From NCBI GenBank assembly GCA_951213105.1, contig OX578136.1, forward strand, positions 153,367,178 through 153,431,177: a DNA stretch of 64,000 bases, read 5' to 3'. The stretch's first letter is position 1. Every line of letters starts with the position of its first letter. The notes under the pieces are model-generated. The model worked only from the letters and a program-made list of their open reading frames with translations. It ran no database searches and was not told the origin of the DNA. The stretch comes from Amaurobius ferox. Lineage: Eukaryota > Arthropoda > Arachnida > Araneae > Amaurobiidae. A program made the position numbers and the translations under genes. Below, in pieces: positions 59,400-64,000 of the stretch.

Positions 59400-60110
59400 T
59401 TAAGAACCCATTTCTCCATCCGTCCGTCTCTGTAACGTTGGGCGACAAATTTGATGGGTTAACTCCAACTTGGCGACGTTTTTAATTGCTGTGAACTTGT
59501 TGAAAATGTCGCCGAATCTATAAAATATGTCGCCAAATGAATAAAAAATGTCGCCATATTAAAAAAAATGACGCTAAATTAATTAAATTAAAAGTGTTTT
59601 GTTAAGGGATAGTACTGTAATGATGTTTCGGTAGCGTTTTTCTATCAATCCAACCATTCCACTTGGTTACAAATTTGGCGACTTTTTTATAATTTCGCTA
59701 AATGGAGCAAAATATCGCCAAAGAAACGAAAATGTCGCCAAATTGATAAAATGACCCTAACTTGATATAATGGCGCATAATTGATGAAAATTTAATATAT
59801 TGTAAAATTAATTCAATTTTCTTGATAATCAAAATTGCTTTGTGGGAATTATGAATTTAATATCTTAATAACCCATTTCTCCATCCGTCCATAACGCTTG
59901 GTGAAAATTTTTGAAGGATGTCGCCAACTTGGAGGCTTTTTTTTTTTTAATTTTGCCAATCTGACAAATATCCCCAAATCGACAAAAATATCGCAAAATT
60001 GATAAACATGACTCTAAATCAATTAAATTAATTGTGTTTTGTTTTTTGTTAAGAGATAGTATTGCAATGATGTATCGGGAGAGTTTGTCTGTCGGTCAAA
60101 CCGTAACGGG
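59400..60110 (+). repeat. GGCGACA-motif arrays, three tandem diverged units
   Basis: Three blocks begin with CCATTTCTCCATCCGTCC or a relative (59408, about 59640, 59874) and contain TTGGCGAC, TGTCGCCAAAT and ATCGCCAAA variants spaced 20-24 bp apart. Blocks also share AATTGTGTTTTGTTAAG and GATAGTATTGCAATGATGT. Related to the motif cluster of element A and to 45110-45310. Confidence 0.65.
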
Positions 60111-60600
60111 AAAAGGGAAAAATCTTTGTTCCAAATGATCACAATTATAGCATGTCATTTAACACGATTGCAAAATTTGAAATAAAAAAATCACAAAACT
60201 GATTCTTGTATGAGAATGTTGAGTAACGCCATACTCCAGATAACTTTTAATCCCAATTTGTTTTTTAATTCGGCTTCTTTTTTTACTACCGAATCTTTAG
60301 GTTGTTGCTTTACTCTACCTATAGGGGAGAGTCGGTAAATGCCGTACACATTTTTTAAATGTCGTCTATTTTTGTTAATATTCCAGCAATAGTGGCTGTA
60401 TTGGTCTCATATTTACCTCTGATTTGTGTCGAAGTAAATTATATTTGAAATTGGCTAAAAACAGCATTGCCTTTTTTAAAAAAAATTAAAAAGTGAAAGT
60501 GGTGAATGTACGGTATTATGCGACATGGTCGGAAAATACCGTACAGTAAAATATTCTCGAAATGAAATGACGATAAGTCCGTATTGAACTAAAGAAAATG

Positions 60601-60606
60601 TTTATT
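60601..60606 (-). terminator. Polyadenylation signal of the PHD-finger ORF
   Basis: Minus strand AATAAA, about 23 nt after the stop codon at 60629-60631 and well inside the transposon end. Confidence 0.55.
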
Positions 60607-60628
60607 CTTAAAAAGCACAAATGGAAAA

Positions 60629-61150
60629 TTATTTTTGGCAACTGTCGCACTCGTATAGTCCCACTGATGTACCCGAGCCATCAGTGCATCCCTCGTGAGA
60701 CCATCCTCTGCATTTATGGCATTCAATCCAATCTTCTGATGGCGGCTCGACGTATGGCTCTCCACAAACTAAGCAACTGATATCTTGACTTGGAAGATCT
60801 CTAGATTTTTCCTTCTTCTTTTTAGTTCCTTTCTTTCCAGACGCTTTTCTTTTCTTTCCAGCTTTATAAACATTTAGCTTTCGTTTTGTGGTTGTTATTC
60901 TCTTCTTTGGTTTCAGCTTATCCAAAAGCTTGTTCTTTATGGGCGTGGAAGTCAAAATTTCAGAAGATTGAGCAAGTCTTTTCCTGTTTGTTAATGATGG
61001 CAACGCTCGAGGCAAGTTTAGTGGCGAAAGATCCATCTCTTTTGGAGACTCATCTATGACTGATCCTTCTCCTGGTGGTTGGGCACTGTGGGCAGCTTCT
61101 CCTGATGGTTGGGCACTGTGGGTAGCTTCTCCTGATTGTGGAACTTCCAT
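60629..61150 (-). CDS. PHD-finger C-terminal part of a pogo-like transposase
   Basis: 173 codons from the first ATG. Order: a Ser/Gly/Pro-rich N terminus with a duplicated SGEA(T/A)HSAQP unit (residues 6-27), a NLPRALPSLTNRKRL stretch, a strongly basic region (residues 79-116, Lys-rich, a likely nuclear signal), and a C4HC3 PHD-type zinc finger at the end: CLVC, ECHKC, HEGC and a final CDSC. Many arthropod pogo/Tigger-like transposases end in such a CLVC...W..C..C..W.H..C...C..C finger. The frame stays open 12 codons further upstream (DEDFVVAKA) to a stop near 61187, so the true start or an upstream exon is lost. The DDE catalytic domain is missing. The finger itself is intact and could still be translated. 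Confidence 0.65.
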   Translation of the reverse strand: MEVPQSGEATHSAQPSGEAAHSAQPPGEGSVIDESPKEMDLSPLNLPRALPSLTNRKRLAQSSEILTSTPIKNKLLDKLKPKKRITTTKRKLNVYKAGKKRKASGKKGTKKKKEKSRDLPSQDISCLVCGEPYVEPPSEDWIECHKCRGWSHEGCTDGSGTSVGLYECDSCQK

Positions 61151-61199
61151 GGCTTTGGCAACGACAAAGTCCTCATCACTGATTCCTCATCCCTATTTC

Positions 61200-61300
61200 A
61201 GGATAAAATCCTAAAACTAAATCCTGATAGCACGATAAAATCCTAAAACAATATCCTGATATCAGGATAAAATCCTAAAACAGTATCCTGATATCAGAAT
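61200..61300 (+). repeat. Short repeats with ATCCTGATA / AGGATAAAATCCTAAAA
   Basis: CAGGATAAAATCCTAAAAC occurs three or four times between 61198 and 61285, a local tandem array inside the pogo-like element. Confidence 0.75.
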
Positions 61301-62440
61301 AAAATAAAATATAGCCTGAAAACCAATAACTGTTTGTTTAATAACACTATTTTTGAAAAAGATAAAAATTAAATTTTGGAATGGTTCAAAAAGCTTAAAT
61401 CTAAGATTTTCGAATATTATTATTATTATTATTATAACTGGCCACAATGGCCTGTGTTATGGCTACTACTTCCAGAGGAAATTCACCAGCCAACAATAAT
61501 AAAGAATCGTATAGTCTCATTTTCGAATAAAATATACCCGAAGGCAAATACCGTACACAGGTGGGTAATGCCGTACACAATGTACGGAATTACCCAACCT
61601 GATCCTTTATTTTCTTAAGCCTAACCACGTTTAAATGAAGTAGGAATTGATTTCATCTACCACTTTACCATTAAATGAATCGTTTAAACTAACAAAAAAA
61701 TTCCGAGACAACAAATAAAATGGAACTGGGTGGTCTCTAGTAGCTAGCAAACATAATTAAAATAAAATTTCCATAAGAGAACTTACCTTAAATCGCAAAT
61801 ATTTCGGCAGTTTTTCAGCGAAGGACTTCGTGACGAAAACAAAACATTTATGGTACAAAAGACGACTATAGATAGGACGACTATAGATAGGATCCAACTA
61901 TAGATAGGATTTCTATACTGTATGACAGTATTTGCGACTTAGCTAAAATACCTTAATTTAAGTCCGTTGTCAGGGTTTTATGGGGCCTGCTTGCAGGTCC
62001 TGTTTTTCTCCCGCTAGAACTGTGAGGTCATTTCTGATTGGTTTGGCCTGGATCTCCCTTCCTGTTGGCTCCTCCCCTTGTCCCGCCCCCCTGCTGCACT
62101 TGTACGCACTCATCGTCTCAAGACCGAGTTCCACGGAACTCACCCCTGTTTTACCAAAATTTCTCCCTTTTCTTTCTGGAGGTATTGCTCCGTATTCCAA
62201 ATTATGCGACACAGAAACCCAATTGGGACTCGTCTCAATTCGGAATCATGTGCACCGCTACGATCACTTGGATCTCTCTCCTACTTAAAATCCCTTTTTA
62301 TTCTCTTTCCATTTCTTAAGATCGGAGGTTAAAGCAAGCTTTCTAGCTTTGCTAGGCACTCCAAATAATCCCACCTTGAGAGAAGACGACTAGATGCTAT
62401 AAATGCCGTGCTGCCACCTATTGGCATTATTCAGAAATAA
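61301..62440. other. Interior of the pogo-like element without a gene
   Basis: Holds an ATT array (61416-61434), a GATAGGA repeat (61866-61912) and a GC-richer block (61975-62340) whose overlapping open frames have no recognised content. Confidence 0.5.
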
Positions 62441-62487
62441 GAGTGTACGGCATTACCAGCCGTACGGCATTTACCGACTCTCCCCTA

Positions 62488-62960
62488 CAATCCTGCTTCT
62501 AATTTGTTTGCTCTTCGGCCCAAGTTTTGCAATTGTCGTATTCTAGTATTTCCCACTAATATTTAGCTTTCCCCTTTGGTGTACTTTGTATCACTGCCAA
62601 TTTTTGGTCGTCGTTTCATGACCCTCTTATAAAGAAATCTTCCAAATTTTTCCAGTATTCTTTCACTGATCCCAGATGATCAAATTTAAATTTGATTTTT
62701 TTAATACAGCCAGTGTTTAACAGAGCTGGGTCACAATTGCTTTCATCGCTTACTTCTTTATTTTGCTTAATACGAAATAGATCTAAAAATCCTATTTTAT
62801 GCTACTTTCATTGTTTTTCCTCATTACAACCTTTTAAACGACTGCCAGTTTTTGGTCGTCTTTTCTTGACCCTCTTACCGTATTGTGGCAATTAATTGAG
62901 AAATGCAGTTTTTATTATAAAATTCAGTTTTATTCAAGTTTTCTATGGATACATTTAAAA
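62488..62960. other. No gene; direct repeat 249 bp apart
   Basis: ACTGCCAATTTTTGGTCGTC at 62592-62630 recurs at 62841-62878 with the following ACCCTCTTA. The second copy lies next to the end of the Tc1-like element. Its meaning is unclear. Confidence 0.5.
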
Positions 62961-63973
62961 CTAATAAGTGATATGACTTCCCCGAGACTTTATAACATCA
63001 CAGACACGTTTCGGCATGGAATGTACTAGACTAGCACATGTAGTTTTAATTTCAACGTCTCTGAACCATAAGTCAATAACGGCCGAAATTAGCTTGTCCA
63101 TCGTCGTACAGTCAAATTTGTGAAGCCGTTTTTTGACAATAGCCCACAAATTTTCTATGGGATTCAAGTCTGGTGAATTCCCGGGCCAATCCAGTACGGT
63201 AATATTTTTTTTTTGAGCAGAAATTTTTGATTCGCTTCGAAGTGTGACATGGCGCGCTGTCTTGTTGGAAAACGCAATCTTCGTTCGGCCACAGTTTAGC
63301 CATGGTTGGAAGTACTTTTCGGGTCAATATGACTTCGTAACTGGCACTGTTCATCATTCCCTCTACGGGAACAAGAGATTCTGTCCCCAAAACGCTGAAA
63401 CAACCCCAAAACATCTTTTTGGGCGGATGCTTGATTGATGTGGTGCTGATTGAGAGGTTCTCCTTGGCTCCTTCTCACGAACATAGATCTAAATCCCTGA
63501 ACCACAAAATGTGTTTCGTCAGAAAAGAGAACTTTCTCCCAGTCCTTCTAAGTCCATGTTTTGTATTTCCGTGCCCATTCCAACCTTTTTTTCTTCATGC
63601 GAAGCGTCAGAAGCTGCTTCTTGTACGGTCGACGTGCTCTCCGTCCGCGTTCTAACAGCCTGTATCGCACTGTTGAAGGTGCAATATCAACACCAGCTGC
63701 CACCATGGACTTAGACAGGTCAAAACTGGTTAATCGAGGATTTTTAACACTCATACGATGTAAAGTTTTGTCCTCACGAGTCAAAGTTGTTCTTTTTCGG
63801 CCGCATCTTCCAGAGCGGTTGGTTCCAGCATTTCCTGTTTCCTGAAACCGCTTCCAGATCCTCCCGACACTTGCTGTACTCACTCCACATATTTTACCTA
63901 TTTCCTCGAACGTCTTAGAAGTGTGTTCTCTAAGCGCAATCACTTTAGCACGTGTTTCCGCGCTGATATCCAT
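62961..63973 (-). pseudogene. Tc1-like transposase, DD34E type, broken and cut at the window end
   Basis: Minus-strand order: the N-terminal paired-type DNA-binding domain from MDISAETRAKVIALREHTSK (63973), with TASVGRIWKRFQETGN and a basic GRRARRPYKK hook, then an in-frame TAG at about 63545. KVLFSDETHFVVQGF follows (first catalytic Asp near 63510), then MFWGCFSVLGTESLVPVEG, CVFQQDSAPCHTSKR (second Asp near 63265) and LNPIENLWAIVKKRL (third residue Glu, near 63160), ending in SRGSHITY. The D-to-E spacing is about 34 residues. Frame changes lie near 63420 and 63190. All three catalytic residues survive in pieces. The 5' end of the element and its terminal repeat lie beyond the window. Confidence 0.85.
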
Positions 63974-64000
63974 GACGCTAATGAGCCCCGCAACAACTGA

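Larger units (their letters stand above)
60324..62485 (-). mobile_element. Pogo-like DNA transposon derivative, 2162 bp
   Basis: The two ends are perfect inverted repeats of 24 bp, starting GGGGAGAGTCGGTAAATGCC, flanked by TA on both sides (60322-60323 and 62486-62487), the target duplication of the Tc1/mariner/pogo superfamily. Subterminal and internal copies of a GCCGTACA / TACCGTACA motif occur near 60509-60545, 61550-61590 and 62447-62470, plausible binding sites for the transposase. The only clear coding part is a C-terminal PHD-finger ORF. No DDE region is recognisable, so this is a non-autonomous or deleted copy. Confidence 0.85.

Overview
This is a eukaryotic, animal, AT-rich and repeat-dominated intergenic window. 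It has intron-type signals, long microsatellites, tRNA-derived SINEs with 11-bp target duplications, a 5S rRNA-like sequence, Tc1/pogo/hAT DNA transposons, a non-LTR retrotransposon, a non-coding LTR retrotransposon and several remnants of a reverse-transcriptase retroelement. The overall style suggests an arthropod, possibly a chelicerate, but nothing here fixes the taxon. There is one convincing host-type gene: a minus-strand exon at 43107-43829 encoding a 236-residue secreted Met/His/Gly-rich protein, with a splice acceptor just upstream of its ATG.

Layout. 1-12.6 kb: a superfamily of non-coding dispersed elements (called here A, A2, B and C) that carry a terminal palindrome of the form ACTTTC...GAAAGT; one site is a three-level nest (A2 holding A holding an inverted A). 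A hAT transposase tail and an inverted-repeat element also lie here. 12.6-19.4 kb: an LTR retrotransposon on the minus strand with 2.1-kb LTRs, a 4-bp target duplication and a non-coding interior, inserted into a GIY-YIG nuclease reading frame typical of Penelope-like elements. 20.0-22.2 kb: a 5S-like sequence joined to a SINE that lacks its B box, then a full A element. 22.2-27 kb: a decayed minus-strand non-LTR retrotransposon (gag with CCHC knuckles, endonuclease, RT, RNase H). 28-34 kb: a 176-bp hAT-type MITE with perfect 8-bp target duplication, a 32-nt perfect palindrome, and a ~170-bp satellite split by a GC-rich 1.9-kb insert. 34-35.5, 46-48.3 and 53.9-55.0 kb: three copies of the same RT retroelement. 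36-42.5 kb: a B element, a 245-bp tandem duplication, and a ~95-bp satellite into which a SINE has inserted. 43-45 kb: the secreted-protein gene and a second SINE. 48.7-53.5 kb: another B element and a Tc1 element with recognisable terminal repeats sitting in a TA microsatellite. 56-64 kb: diverged A and C copies, arrays of a GGCGACA motif, a 2.16-kb pogo-like element with 24-bp terminal repeats and a PHD-finger ORF, and a second Tc1-like transposase pseudogene cut by the window end.

The parts do not form a pathway. The biology is that of element-into-element insertion, which gives relative ages: for example A2 is older than A, which is older than the inverted A; RT copy 3 is older than the A element inside it; the GIY-YIG fragment is older than the LTR element. 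The most unusual items are the palindrome-ended element superfamily with its triple nest, the 5S/SINE chimera, and the pogo-like element with repeated GCCGTAC-type subterminal motifs.
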